Positions 16,746 to 26,248 of a stretch of 47,263 nucleotides of DNA are shown piece after piece (positions within the stretch are counted from its first letter, which is position 1; every line of letters begins with the position of its first letter). The notes beneath the pieces are model-generated. The model saw only the letters and a program-made list of their open reading frames with translations. It was not told the DNA's origin and did no database searches. The stretch lies in the NCBI GenBank assembly GCA_030426545.1, contig JAUHYL010000029.1, positions 1 to 47,263 on the forward strand, in the 5' to 3' direction. The translations under genes were made by a program, and so were the position numbers. This stretch comes from Gammaproteobacteria bacterium (GTDB lineage: Bacteria; Pseudomonadota; Gammaproteobacteria; Pseudomonadales; Halieaceae).

Positions 16746-16986
16746 TGGTGCGCTGGGTCGCTACGGCCGGCTACAAACAACCACATCGTCTGGCAGGAAA
16801 GGGCACAATGTCACTGAAATGGGCGGGGCGCTTTTGATAACCTCTGCCTAATCCGCAAAAGGCCACAGGGACAGGCGCAGCAACTGTGCGGTAGGGACGA
16901 ACACCCGCAGCCTGGAAGGCAGTCATTCAGATGCACTTCAGGCGCGTTACGGGCACTAGAATAAAAACAGCTTCCCGGGGCGAAAC
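16746..16986 (+). promoter_or_regulatory. Structured leader upstream of the diguanylate cyclase, candidate cis-regulatory RNA
   Basis: This 241-base gap holds several potential stems on the plus strand: CTTTTG (16831-16836 region) with CAAAAG about 20 bases later, GCGCAG with CTGTGC around a CAA loop (16876-16889), TGCGG with CCGCA (16887-16909), and GCCT with AGGC around GGA (16910-16920). The text CAACTGTG and GCCTGGAAGGC recall parts of cobalamin riboswitches, but the B12 box and the rest are missing, and the c-di-GMP-I pattern (GAAA loop, GGGACGCAAAGCC) is not met either. I cannot name it. Confidence 0.35.
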
Positions 16987-18132
16987 ATGGCCTTCATCCT
17001 GCGCTTTTTTGACCAGTTCCTGCCGGAGAGTATGCGCTCGACTCCGCACGATCTGATGCGTGGTTACATCCTTCTCGGATTCATTTTCAACAACATCCTG
17101 ATAAGCCTGCTGACTGCCATCGGCCTACTTGTGATCCTGGACCTGGAGCACAACACGCCCATCGCGCTCGCTCTGGATAGTGCCTGCCTGATCGCCTACC
17201 TCGCAGCGCTGATACTGTTGAAGCGCACAGAGAACTACGCGCTGTGCGCAAATTTCATTCTACTGATTTTAACGGCAGTTATTTTCTACGGGGTAGCCAT
17301 TACGGGTGGTTACAAGGAATCACCCATTCTGCAACTCGCGCTGCAGATACCCGTGATGGCGTTTCTTCTGCTCGGCCTGCGCGACGGTATATTCTGGCTG
17401 GGTGCGACCTTGCTGCTTTGCCTGCTAAGTTACTACGGCGCCGTCTATCACGTGGGCTACGTGCAACTACTGCAGAACGAAGGCGTTACGCAGGCCATGT
17501 ATATACTGCTGCAGTTCGTGCTGGTAATTATCGTGGGCGCCGTACTTATCGTCTACGAAATACTGAACGGCCTGCTGGAAAAAGAACTGCAGGCTGAACG
17601 TTCCAAACTGGAGCACTGGGCCAGCCACGACGACCTGACCGGCGTTGCGAACCGCTTCGAGTTTTTCCGCCGACTCAAGGCGCATATCAAGGAGGCGGGA
17701 GAGCGTGAACAAAACATCGGCATCGTCTACGTGGACCTGGATGACTTCAAGCCGGTGAACGATACTCACGGCCACCGCATGGGCGACGAGACGCTGCGAA
17801 TCATTGCGGAGCGATTACAGCAAGTGTTGCGCCTGTCCGACACCACCGCCCGCCTGGGTGGTGATGAATTCGGGCTGATACTGCCGGGGGTACGCGTTCC
17901 GACGGACATAGAACAGATAATGCCAAAGCTACTGGCATGCATTCGCCAGCCTGTACAGGTGGAGGACACCGAGGTCACCGTACGTGGAAGCTGTGGTGTC
18001 GCGGTTTACCCCATACACTCGAAAGACTATAACGAACTGTGCAGCATGGCCGACACTGCCATGTACCAGGCGAAACTGCACCGCGACGCCTACCTCGTCT
18101 ACAGTCCCGACATGGAAAGCCGGCCTGACTAG
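16987..18132 (+). CDS. Membrane diguanylate cyclase (GGDEF)
   Basis: The 381-residue protein has about six membrane segments (residues 27-190) and a short coiled linker (LEKELQAERSKLEHW), then a GGDEF domain from about 213. It has DDLTGVANR, DLDDFKPVND, and the intact catalytic motif GGDEF (291-295). An I-site RxxD (Arg282-Asp285) lies five residues before it, so product inhibition is expected. It should make cyclic di-GMP at the inner membrane. A membrane sensor domain of MASE-like type is likely; no ligand is known. It is preceded by the structured leader and ends with a stop shared with the convergent multicopper oxidase: the CTAG at 18129-18132 gives TAG on both strands. Confidence 0.92.
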   Translation: MAFILRFFDQFLPESMRSTPHDLMRGYILLGFIFNNILISLLTAIGLLVILDLEHNTPIALALDSACLIAYLAALILLKRTENYALCANFILLILTAVIFYGVAITGGYKESPILQLALQIPVMAFLLLGLRDGIFWLGATLLLCLLSYYGAVYHVGYVQLLQNEGVTQAMYILLQFVLVIIVGAVLIVYEILNGLLEKELQAERSKLEHWASHDDLTGVANRFEFFRRLKAHIKEAGEREQNIGIVYVDLDDFKPVNDTHGHRMGDETLRIIAERLQQVLRLSDTTARLGGDEFGLILPGVRVPTDIEQIMPKLLACIRQPVQVEDTEVTVRGSCGVAVYPIHSKDYNELCSMADTAMYQAKLHRDAYLVYSPDMESRPD

Positions 18133-20108
18133 AAGCGTAGCTTCACACCCAGCGAAAAGTCCACCACATCGGTATAGGCAGCTTCGAGCGAGATTCGCTC
18201 GTCAAACCGGTACTCCACACCCACATGGTAATGCCCCTCAGTCGCATAGTCCGCATGCAGCTGTAGCCGGGTGGCGAGTTGCACATGGGTTTCGAATTCA
18301 GCCTCCACGTCACCCTCATCCGTCAGAAAAAGATCCATTTCTATCAACAGAGGAAGCAGGTAGCGTACACCCACTCTCGCCGCAGCATCCTCACCGCTTT
18401 CTTTTTCCACGCCGGCCAGACCCTGTGTCCAACGACCGAACCGGTACAGATAGTTCGCTTCAAGTCGGGTTTCATCGTATTCGTAGGCATCGCCATGTAG
18501 CTCGAAACGATGTCTGTTGTTTGCGCTCCATGCCTCTATTCGCGCAAAGTCATTCATCAACTTCAATTCACCAGCGGCGTAGAAATCGTCATCCTGGATA
18601 TCCGTGCTTCGTTTTTTTGCCGCCATCAGTGCTGGATCACCGCGGTAGTCATCATAGCGAATGACCCGCGCCATACCGGTCTTGGCGTGATACAGGTTAT
18701 GGCAATGAAAGAACCAGTCCTTCTCCTCGTTGGCCAGAAACTCTATCGTAACGGTTTGTAGCGGGCCGACATCAACCGTGTGTTTGAAGGGGCCTTTTCC
18801 CTCACCGGTGATTACGCGAAAGAAATGGCCATGCAGGTGCAGCGGATGGTGCATCATGGTTTCATTGACGAACTTGAAACGTACTGTCTCTCCACGCTGC
18901 ACCAGGATCTTGTCCGCGCGCGATAGCGGAATATCATTGAACGTCCAGTTGTAGGTCTCCATATTGCCCGTCAATCGCAGCTCAACCTCGCGATAATCCG
19001 CTCCGCCGGCGTAAGCCTGCCTGTCCAGATTCTGCAGATCCGCGTACTTCAGCCGTCGAGCAGAGTGATTCATGGCGTGATGATGCGCGTGCTCCCCAGC
19101 ATGAACGGCGTGAGATTGATACAGATCGGGCGCCGGCATATCGGTAGCCAGCCTGCGCGCACCCGAACCGAGAAACACGGATGCGTAACCGCTACCGTCC
19201 TGCGCACTCGCACGCAGCTCTATCGCACCCTCCTCTGGAATCGTCACCAGTATGTCGTAGGTTTCTGCAACCGCGTGCAGGACTTCTGCGACGCGAACCG
19301 GTTCGGTGTCCAGACCGTCTGCGGCGATCACCTCAAACGCGGAAAGCGCGCTGTGCAACAGAAAGTAGGTCGACGCACCCGCGTTGACGACGCGCAGACG
19401 TACACGATCGCCCGGGCCCGCCTCCGTAAGCAGATGTTGCTGCGTTTTGCCATTGATCAGGAAAGCATCGTAGCCGACATCGGAGACATCCATACCGCCC
19501 ATCCGCACCCAACGATTGCGCCACCATTGTGACAGCGCATCACGCTGCAGATAGCCAAGCACGCTGATCACGCTGTTCTTTTTCAGGGCATAGTAGTCGC
19601 CATCCTTCTTCAGATTGGCCAGCACCTGCGCGGGTTTTTCATGCGTCCAGTCCTGCAGTACCAATACGGCCTCGTGCTCGTAAACAATGTGTTCATCGCG
19701 GGGCTCCACCACAATCGCGCCATGCACACCCGACTGTTCCTGTAGATCTGTGTGCGAGTGGTACCAGTATGTACCTGCGTGCCGCAGAGGAAACTCGTAA
19801 ACAAAGGTCGCGCCCGGCGCGATGGGGAGAGAAGACAGGTAAGGCACTCCGTCCTGCTCAGGCGGAACCAGCAGGCCATGCCAGTGCACGCTACTGTCTT
19901 CACTGGTGAGATTGGTAACCGTAATGCGTGCCCGATCCCCCTCACGGAATCGCAGCACCGGCCCGGGATAACTTTCATTTACCAGCATGGCTGCGGCGTC
20001 GACGCCATTGATGTGCAGCGTGCTTTCAGTGATGCGCAACTGATACTCCACCAGTTCCGCACGCGAACCCAGGCTGACGAACAGCAGGGCAAACAGGATA
20101 ATTTTCAT
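18129..20108 (-). CDS. Multicopper oxidase (CopA-like) fused to a CopB-like C-terminal domain
   Basis: The 659-residue protein begins with a Sec signal peptide (MKIILFALLFVSLGSRA). The oxidase part has all four copper-binding blocks: HWHG (75-78), HSHTD (117-121), HPLHLHGH (421-428) and HCHNLYHAKTGM (468-479), the last with type 1 ligands including Met479. A His-rich insert (HAVHAGEHAHHHAMNH, about 333-348) may bind extra copper. After about residue 508 a second domain follows, with GELKLMNDFARIEAW, DLFLTDEGDVEAEFE and an end in Phe (GVKLRF). This resembles the outer membrane copper protein CopB in shortened form. ATG 20108 has AGGGGAG five bases upstream. The gene shares its stop CTAG with the diguanylate cyclase. 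It would oxidise Cu(I) in the periplasm. Confidence 0.85.
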   Translation of the reverse strand: MKIILFALLFVSLGSRAELVEYQLRITESTLHINGVDAAAMLVNESYPGPVLRFREGDRARITVTNLTSEDSSVHWHGLLVPPEQDGVPYLSSLPIAPGATFVYEFPLRHAGTYWYHSHTDLQEQSGVHGAIVVEPRDEHIVYEHEAVLVLQDWTHEKPAQVLANLKKDGDYYALKKNSVISVLGYLQRDALSQWWRNRWVRMGGMDVSDVGYDAFLINGKTQQHLLTEAGPGDRVRLRVVNAGASTYFLLHSALSAFEVIAADGLDTEPVRVAEVLHAVAETYDILVTIPEEGAIELRASAQDGSGYASVFLGSGARRLATDMPAPDLYQSHAVHAGEHAHHHAMNHSARRLKYADLQNLDRQAYAGGADYREVELRLTGNMETYNWTFNDIPLSRADKILVQRGETVRFKFVNETMMHHPLHLHGHFFRVITGEGKGPFKHTVDVGPLQTVTIEFLANEEKDWFFHCHNLYHAKTGMARVIRYDDYRGDPALMAAKKRSTDIQDDDFYAAGELKLMNDFARIEAWSANNRHRFELHGDAYEYDETRLEANYLYRFGRWTQGLAGVEKESGEDAAARVGVRYLLPLLIEMDLFLTDEGDVEAEFETHVQLATRLQLHADYATEGHYHVGVEYRFDERISLEAAYTDVVDFSLGVKLRF

Positions 20109-20165
20109 TTTGACTCCCCTAACTCTTTGCATTGAATCGTTTGCGCCACCAGGCGCAGGTTTCGA

Positions 20166-20468
20166 TCAGAAAGAGATTGGAGGGCGGACATCCTTGAGAA
20201 TATCGGGAGGAAAATAGCGCAGCGGAACGACATCCATCGTCGGCAAACGGCTGGGGCTGCCACCAGTGGTGATCGCATGCACAGCGGAACTACCGACGCA
20301 TTGCCCACACCGCAGCTCACACTCAACGCTGGCGGTTTCAGCTGCAGTATCCTGGGTGGAGTGACAAGGCGGGTCGGCCTCGGCCGGCTGACAACTCATC
20401 GGTACAGCCGCGAGCGCGCTCTGCGCTAGCAAAACAAGCAACAACAACTGGGCAATCAGTGGTCTCAC
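20166..20468 (-). CDS. Small Cys-rich periplasmic protein of a copper cassette
   Basis: The 100-residue protein has a signal peptide (LLLLVLLAQSALA) and then Cys residues grouped as MSC..., PPCHST and CELRCGQC, and a Pro-rich end (VRPPISF). Its layout is like the small proteins found before copA-type oxidases (DUF2946-like), with a Cys/His middle that could bind copper. The start is GTG 20468 with only a weak ribosome binding site; an ATG in the same region is followed at once by a stop in its own frame. It lies 57 bases upstream of the multicopper oxidase on the same strand and probably shares its promoter. It could also be an unrelated secreted peptide. Confidence 0.6.
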   Translation of the reverse strand: MRPLIAQLLLLVLLAQSALAAVPMSCQPAEADPPCHSTQDTAAETASVECELRCGQCVGSSAVHAITTGGSPSRLPTMDVVPLRYFPPDILKDVRPPISF

Positions 20469-20589
20469 CCCATCAGTCTACTACCCTTGGCGGTCTGTTG
20501 CACAGAAGCCAACTGGCAATTGGCAGACGATGTCCTATAGTGGCTGGTCTCTGATGACTTTCCCCGGCAACTGGAACGCTCAAAGCACT

Positions 20590-23205
20590 ATGAAAACACA
20601 CCATTTGCTGACATTGACGTGCCTGCTATTCGTGGCGCAGGTAAACGCAGCACAATTCTATGCCGCGCAGATAAGCCCTGAAAACCTGCACCGGCTACCG
20701 GCCGGTGGGCTCGATGCGACAGGAGGCCTGCAGGACTGGCTGCTCACCGACGGCGAACTTTGCGCGGTCATTTCCGATGTCACCCATCCCACCTACCTGT
20801 CCCTGCACGGGGGCGCCCTGATTGACCTGTGGCATTGCGATCTCGCCAATGATCAGTGGAGCTCCATGCACACGCAACTCAATCTGCAGCAGGAGCAGAT
20901 TCCTGCGTTCGAGGACATCACGTCGGGCTACTCGGAGGACGAGGCATGGGTTCTGGTCAGTGCCCGCGACGGTGGCCTGCATACCCAGGTACGCTACCAG
21001 ATCCAGGCCTCTCAGCCGGGAACGCTGACAGTAACAACCCGCATTGATCGCACTGCCGAGGGCCCAGACCTGGGCATGTTTGGTTCGCTCATTTTGCACC
21101 CGGGCGCTTCGCTTATCCCGTTCTCAATCGATACCGACGAACCCCAGCGATCGACCGGCTTCGATCTACCGGATATCGACACCAGTGATGTGCTTTCCAT
21201 CCTGTCGTCACTGGATCACGCCAGGCTACAGGTATTGCTCGGCAGCCGACACCGGGAGGCGACTATCAGCTACGGCCTGGAAGCGCCGCGTGCGCGACTG
21301 CGCCGGGCCGATGGCAGCGAAGCCCCACTGGCGGGCTTCAAGATTGGCGGGCGCGAGTTCACCATGTTCGGAGCCTTTACCCGCCCCTTCCCGGGCTTTT
21401 GGACTAGCAAACCGGGCGCCTTCAGCTTCGCTCTGGGTCAGCTTTTCGATCTGGACGTCGGTGAGACCTTTCTCTTCGACCAGCCCATTGCGGTGTCCGC
21501 TCGCGCTGAGGCGTCCCCCTTCTCTGATGCGCTGTACGACGGCCACACGGTGACAGGACAGCTCGACACCAATGAGGCCGGTATTGTGGTCTCAGATCGC
21601 GCAGGTAATCCGTTGACGTTTGCCCGGCCAGACAGCGACGGCAGTTTTGCGTTTCGACTTCCCGGCGAAGTGAATGAATTTGACCTGGCGGTGACGACAA
21701 ACTGGGGCACCCATCGCATTAGCGCGAGTGCCCACGGTGACCATGCCATGGGTCGGCTGGATACCGGCGCACCTGCCCTGCTCCGCTTGCCCACGGGCAA
21801 CGCCATGAGCCTGCTGTTTATGCGTGAGAAGGACCAACACGTTTTCCACAGCGAGATGATCCCGTTGACGCTTGCCGGCGAACGACTGCTAACAGGCCCG
21901 GAAAGCCTGCGCCTGAGCCTGGCGGGAATCGACACAGACCCTGCGGTGGTAGAACTGCCGCCGGGCAGCTACCGCATTCTGGCCAGCCGTGGCCCGGAGT
22001 TTGGCGTTACGCAGGCGAGCCTGACGCTCAAGGCGGGTGAGGAAACCAGACTGCAGATTGCCACGCCGCAGCGCGCGGTAGAGACACCCGGCTTGATCGG
22101 CGTGGACTTTCATGTCCACAGCGGGGTGAGCTTCGATTCCAGTCTGCAGCCGCGACAACGCGTCCGCGATTTCATCGCTCACGGGGGCGAGGTGCTGGTG
22201 CCCACCGAGCACAACATCAGCTACGACCTGCGTGGCATCATTGACGAGATGGGATTGTCTCATCGCCTGCATAGTTTCCCCGGCGTTGAGATCACCGGCA
22301 TGGTGCGCAGCGAAGCCACGCCCACTACTATCGGCCACAGCAACGTGTTTCCCGTGGACGTCAGGCCGCAGGCTTTCATGGGCGGTGCCCCGCCAGCCGA
22401 GGGCAAGCGCCTGGGCAGCGTGATAGAGCGGTACAAGAAGCGGTACCCACAGAGCATCTTCCAACTCAATCACCCACGCGGCCTTGAAGGCGGTGACGAC
22501 CTGACGTTTTTCGATCACCTGTCTGTGGGCTCGGCCTTCGACCCCACCCAGCCGCTTGCCGCTGCGAGCAACCAGTCGTTGTTGCAGGTGTTGCCCGGCA
22601 GCACTTACCGCGATATCGATTTCGATGCGCTGGAGTTACTCAACGGCGCTTCCATGGAGCTGTACGCGCTTGTGCGCCAGGACTGGTTCGCGCTGCTGCA
22701 GCAAAATCACTACAAAGTTGCCACGGCGAACAGTGATTCGCATATCAGCCACGAGCTCGTTGCCTACCCTCGCTCATACGTTGCCGTAAACAATGACGAT
22801 CCGTCGCAGATAGAGACGACATCAATCGTGAACGCGCTTGGCAGGGGCGCACTGTATGGCAGCACCGGGCCCATTCTCGAGGTGCAGCTGGGCGACAAGG
22901 GCCCGGGTGAAACGCTACAGGGGCGGCAAGGCGTGCTGCGCGTTGCCGTGCGCAGCGCACCCTGGATAAATGCGGACGAACTACGGATATGGCTGAACGG
23001 GGAACCGTGGCGTACCGTGCCCCTGACGGAGTCCGGCGTTTACGAAACGGACGTCGCCGTGGAAAAAGACAGCTTCCTGTTTGTTGAGGTGGCCGGCGCA
23101 GCATCGGACATCTACCGCAGTCTTTTGCCTGGCTACCAGCCGTTTGCCTTCGCCAACCCGATCTTCATCGATGTCGCCGGCGACGGCTGGATGTTTACTG
23201 AGTAA
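20590..23205 (+). CDS. CehA/McbA-like metallohydrolase with PHP-type C-terminal domain
   Basis: The 871-residue secreted protein begins with a signal peptide (LLTLTCLLFVAQVNA). The first 490 residues are beta-rich and unrecognised, perhaps carbohydrate- or substrate-binding. From about 500 a PHP-like metal domain shows GVDFHVHSG (His508, His510), VPTEHN (Glu540, His541), NHPRG, ELLNG and ANSDSH (Asp716, His718). This is the CehA/McbA family pattern, whose founding members hydrolyse carbamate insecticides; for marine relatives the substrate is open. A last domain of about 110 residues follows. It is divergent from the copper cassette; the gap holds an inverted repeat GCCAA...TTGGC at 20508-20524. 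ATG 20590 is chosen for the signal peptide. Confidence 0.77.
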   Translation: MKTHHLLTLTCLLFVAQVNAAQFYAAQISPENLHRLPAGGLDATGGLQDWLLTDGELCAVISDVTHPTYLSLHGGALIDLWHCDLANDQWSSMHTQLNLQQEQIPAFEDITSGYSEDEAWVLVSARDGGLHTQVRYQIQASQPGTLTVTTRIDRTAEGPDLGMFGSLILHPGASLIPFSIDTDEPQRSTGFDLPDIDTSDVLSILSSLDHARLQVLLGSRHREATISYGLEAPRARLRRADGSEAPLAGFKIGGREFTMFGAFTRPFPGFWTSKPGAFSFALGQLFDLDVGETFLFDQPIAVSARAEASPFSDALYDGHTVTGQLDTNEAGIVVSDRAGNPLTFARPDSDGSFAFRLPGEVNEFDLAVTTNWGTHRISASAHGDHAMGRLDTGAPALLRLPTGNAMSLLFMREKDQHVFHSEMIPLTLAGERLLTGPESLRLSLAGIDTDPAVVELPPGSYRILASRGPEFGVTQASLTLKAGEETRLQIATPQRAVETPGLIGVDFHVHSGVSFDSSLQPRQRVRDFIAHGGEVLVPTEHNISYDLRGIIDEMGLSHRLHSFPGVEITGMVRSEATPTTIGHSNVFPVDVRPQAFMGGAPPAEGKRLGSVIERYKKRYPQSIFQLNHPRGLEGGDDLTFFDHLSVGSAFDPTQPLAAASNQSLLQVLPGSTYRDIDFDALELLNGASMELYALVRQDWFALLQQNHYKVATANSDSHISHELVAYPRSYVAVNNDDPSQIETTSIVNALGRGALYGSTGPILEVQLGDKGPGETLQGRQGVLRVAVRSAPWINADELRIWLNGEPWRTVPLTESGVYETDVAVEKDSFLFVEVAGAASDIYRSLLPGYQPFAFANPIFIDVAGDGWMFTE

Positions 23206-23246
23206 CCGCTGCCAACAGGCTACAACGAATAGCGCGATGCCAACAC

Positions 23247-26057
23247 TCAGTTATCCCCTGACAGCGATTCGAGCAAACGCTGCGCCGCCTCGCGGCTGGG
23301 AAACTCACCGCGTGACTTCAGCGCGGCGCTGAGTTCTTTCGCGGCTTCCTGTTCACGCTCCAGGCCAACCAGCGCCATGGCGGTGTGGTAGCGTATTTCG
23401 GGATTCCGGGAATTCAGAGTATAGGCCTTGCGCAGGTAAGGCAGTGCCTGCTCGTACTCCTCCTGCTGCACCAGGATCCAACCCACCGTATCAAGCACCG
23501 CAGGGCTATCATTTTGCTCGGCCTCAAGGGCGCGCATTGCCGTTTCCAGCGCTTTATCAAGGTCTTCCTCGGCGTAAATGTTGGCCAGGTTATTCAGCAC
23601 ACCCGGATCATTACCATGCTGCGGGTGACTCAACAGGGCCTCGTAATAGCGAGCCGCCTTCTTCAAGTCACCACGATTCAGATAGCTGTCCGCCAAAATC
23701 CTGACCACCCAGGGCGGCAGGGATTGCTCCTTCAATGTTGTTTCCAGCGCCTGCAGAAAGGCATCGCTACCAACGCCCTGTTGACTGAGTTCATAAAGTC
23801 GCACAACCGCGGCACCGTTGGTCCGGTCCAGCTCAAAAGCGCGCATGAAATTCGCCTGGGCCGACGTGTTGTCATCGTTGGCCAGTGAGATTTCACCCAA
23901 CGCATAGGCCGTTGCCGAACGCGGGCCGAATTCTTCTTCCAGCGCCGCCAGATTTTTTCTGGCGGCTTCAAAGTTCTCTTCGATAATATCCAGTCGCGCC
24001 AGTTCCAGTCGCGTAGCGTAGGCATCAGGCTCCAGCTCCAGCGCCGTTTCCAGACTCAGCCTGGCCTCGGGCAAGTTCTCTGTGCGCACCTGTTGCGCGG
24101 CCAGTTGGCGCAGTTTCGCCGGGTTCTTTTCCCACAATGAGAATAAACCACGCAGCGCGCGCTGGGCCGAATCGTAATCACCCATGGCTATGCATATCTC
24201 AGCCTGTTTAACGAGATAGCCCTCATTCACCGGGTCAGCCCGAACAAGTTGCCGCGAAGTCTTGAGCGCCTCGGGCCAGTTCTCGGTCTGGGTATATACC
24301 CGCAACTGGAACTCTTCAGGCAACAGCGAAGTTTTATCGTAGGCGTATACCGTCTTGCTCCAGTCGATTGCTTCATCGGACCTGCCCTGCTCATGCAGGA
24401 TATTCGCCATCAGCATGATGGAGCGAATATGATCTGGCCGCGTGATCAACACCCGGTTGAGCAATACGGCAGCTTCTTCCAACTCGCCGCGACGCTTCAG
24501 TATCATCGCCTGGTTAAAGTTGGCATCGACATTATTCGGATCCAACCGCAGAGCCGCCTCTACGGCATTGTTGGCCGCATCAAGCTGGCCACCACGCAGG
24601 TAGGTAACAGCGGCAAAATTCTGCACTTTCAAATTATCCGGGTTAGCGCGTTGCAGCTCAGCGGCCAGTGTTTGCGCCTCGCCTACACGATTCACGTCCA
24701 GCAGCAGGGCGCCGCGCAGTAAGCTGTAATAAAGCGGAACCTCACTGGCCTCGCGTTGTGGCAGCAGGGCCAGCGCGTCGGCAGACTTGCCCACCGAGCG
24801 ATTCAACTCAGCCTCCAATACCGCCACCAGGGTTTGATCCGGCATGGTTTTGCGCAGTGTTGACAGCAACTCCCGGGCGCTCAGTTCACGGCCGCCTTCC
24901 ATATACAGCTGCAGGAGAAGAATGGACAGGCCAAGGTCTCGTGAAACGGCCTCGGGACTGTCGCCCAGTAATTCGCGCGCACGATCATTTTCGCCGTTGC
25001 GCACGTACAGGTCCGAGAGCATCTTGATTGCCAGCAGATCGCCGGGCTTGCGGCGCAGATACTTGTTCAACAGGTTAATGGCCTGTCGGTCACTCTTGCG
25101 CAGATAATCCGCGGAGGCCTGAATGAACAGTGTGCCGTCGCTGGATTGCGGCGCCAGGCCGTCCAGTTCGGCCAACTTGAGACTTAGCTCGCCAAGCATT
25201 GCGTCACCCAGCTCCGCGTCGCCGGCGCTGATTTCACTGATTGCGCTGAGCAGTGTGGCGGCTGGATCCTGTGGTGATTCCTCCAGGATAAGCTCCAGGT
25301 ACTGAGCCAGCTCTGCCTGGTTGTTCTGCAGCAGGTGTACGCGGGCCAAACCACGCAGCACGCGCAGATCGGCAGGGTCCAGCGCGTAGGCCTTGTCCAG
25401 GCTTGCCTGCGCATCTCGCAGGCGACCCTCGGCCATGGCCAGGTCAGCCTGTAACTCCAGGGTTTTTACGTTGTCTGCATCCAGCGCCAGTGACTGCTCG
25501 ATACGCGCTGCCGCTTCGTAGAACATCCCGCTCTGCAGATAGATAGCAGCCAGGGTGTTATTCGAACGCGCATCATCCGGGTACAGTTCCGCCGCTTTTT
25601 CGAATTCACGACGCGCGGCATCGCTGTCGCCGCGAATCAGGTAAGCCTGACCCTTGAGTAATAACCACTCGAACTGGCTCTCGCCGCTCAAACTGTCCGC
25701 GCGTTTTTCCAGCGCCAGCAGGTCGTCGGCACGACCCTGGAGGATAAGGCAGGTGCCGTACAGGGAAAGCACAAGGTTGAGATCGGCGCCCATTTCCAGC
25801 GCCTGTTCCGCCTCCTTGGCTGCACCTTCGGTATCCCCGGCATTGAAGTGCACCTTGGCCAGCAGGATGCGCGCCGGCACGAGGCCAGGATCAATCTGCA
25901 GGGCATTCTTCAGGTGGATATACGCTTCGTTGTACTCACCCGCAGCATAGGCCTGCAGAGCATCCTCGTAATGCTCGCTCTCCTCCTGGGCCAACGCGCC
26001 GCTTGCGCCCAACGCAGCAAACCAGAGACAACTCCACAGGAACAATGGCTTCAACAA
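23247..26057 (-). CDS. prsT: PrsT-like TPR protein of the exosortase/PEP-CTERM system
   Basis: The protein, 936 residues from TTG 26057, has a signal peptide (LWFAALGASGALAQ) and then about twenty TPR repeats through the whole length, starting EHYEDALQAYAAGEYNEAYIHLKNAL. This opening is the PrsT family (TIGR02917) hallmark; usual length is about 900. PrsT accompanies exosortase and its surface substrates and is thought to be envelope-located. No lipobox is seen, unlike many PrsT proteins. A gene for an exosortase substrate lies upstream on the same strand, behind a terminator. Longer frames start at ATG 26105 or TTG 26135; TTG 26057 is chosen because GGAGG lies eight bases before it. Confidence 0.85.
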   Translation of the reverse strand: MLKPLFLWSCLWFAALGASGALAQEESEHYEDALQAYAAGEYNEAYIHLKNALQIDPGLVPARILLAKVHFNAGDTEGAAKEAEQALEMGADLNLVLSLYGTCLILQGRADDLLALEKRADSLSGESQFEWLLLKGQAYLIRGDSDAARREFEKAAELYPDDARSNNTLAAIYLQSGMFYEAAARIEQSLALDADNVKTLELQADLAMAEGRLRDAQASLDKAYALDPADLRVLRGLARVHLLQNNQAELAQYLELILEESPQDPAATLLSAISEISAGDAELGDAMLGELSLKLAELDGLAPQSSDGTLFIQASADYLRKSDRQAINLLNKYLRRKPGDLLAIKMLSDLYVRNGENDRARELLGDSPEAVSRDLGLSILLLQLYMEGGRELSARELLSTLRKTMPDQTLVAVLEAELNRSVGKSADALALLPQREASEVPLYYSLLRGALLLDVNRVGEAQTLAAELQRANPDNLKVQNFAAVTYLRGGQLDAANNAVEAALRLDPNNVDANFNQAMILKRRGELEEAAVLLNRVLITRPDHIRSIMLMANILHEQGRSDEAIDWSKTVYAYDKTSLLPEEFQLRVYTQTENWPEALKTSRQLVRADPVNEGYLVKQAEICIAMGDYDSAQRALRGLFSLWEKNPAKLRQLAAQQVRTENLPEARLSLETALELEPDAYATRLELARLDIIEENFEAARKNLAALEEEFGPRSATAYALGEISLANDDNTSAQANFMRAFELDRTNGAAVVRLYELSQQGVGSDAFLQALETTLKEQSLPPWVVRILADSYLNRGDLKKAARYYEALLSHPQHGNDPGVLNNLANIYAEEDLDKALETAMRALEAEQNDSPAVLDTVGWILVQQEEYEQALPYLRKAYTLNSRNPEIRYHTAMALVGLEREQEAAKELSAALKSRGEFPSREAAQRLLESLSGDN

Positions 26058-26070
26058 AAGGGATTCCTCC
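26055..26070 (-). promoter_or_regulatory. Ribosome binding site that decides the prsT start
   Basis: On the minus strand GGAGG (26070-26066) is eight bases before TTG (26057-26055), and the protein from there begins with a perfect signal peptide. The ATG at 26105 has no comparable site, so a TTG start is inferred. Confidence 0.55.
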
Positions 26071-26188
26071 ACGGCCAGCCGGCTACGAAAATAGAACAAG
26101 CGCATCAAATAGATAGGACGCCTGGCAGGTATCAAGGTGTTGGGCGATTGGCCCCACAGATAACGCCGCGATTCATCTTAGCGCAGGC

Positions 26189-26222
26189 AAAAAAAAAGCG
26201 GAATTTACAAAATTCCGCTTTT
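26189..26222 (-). terminator. Rho-independent terminator behind the exosortase substrate gene
   Basis: A perfect 9-bp stem (GCGGAATTT, 26198-26206, with AAATTCCGC, 26210-26218) around a 3-base ACA loop is followed on the minus strand by nine T (plus-strand A-run 26189-26197). It lies 27 bases after the stop of the XDP1-like gene and also has four T on the plus-strand side. Confidence 0.93.
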
Positions 26223-26248
26223 CTTGGGAGCAGGGGAACGGCTGGTGA

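Noticed and set aside
16746-16986. Cobalamin or c-di-GMP-I riboswitch
   Set aside because: Only fragments match (CAACTGTG, GCCTGGAAGGC); the B12 box is missing, and the GAAA loop with GGGACGCAAAGCC of c-di-GMP-I is not there. Kept only as an unnamed leader.
20508-20524. Inverted repeat GCCAA-N7-TTGGC as a copper regulator site
   Set aside because: Only five bases per arm, and it does not match CueR or CusR boxes. Mentioned in the neighbouring entry only.
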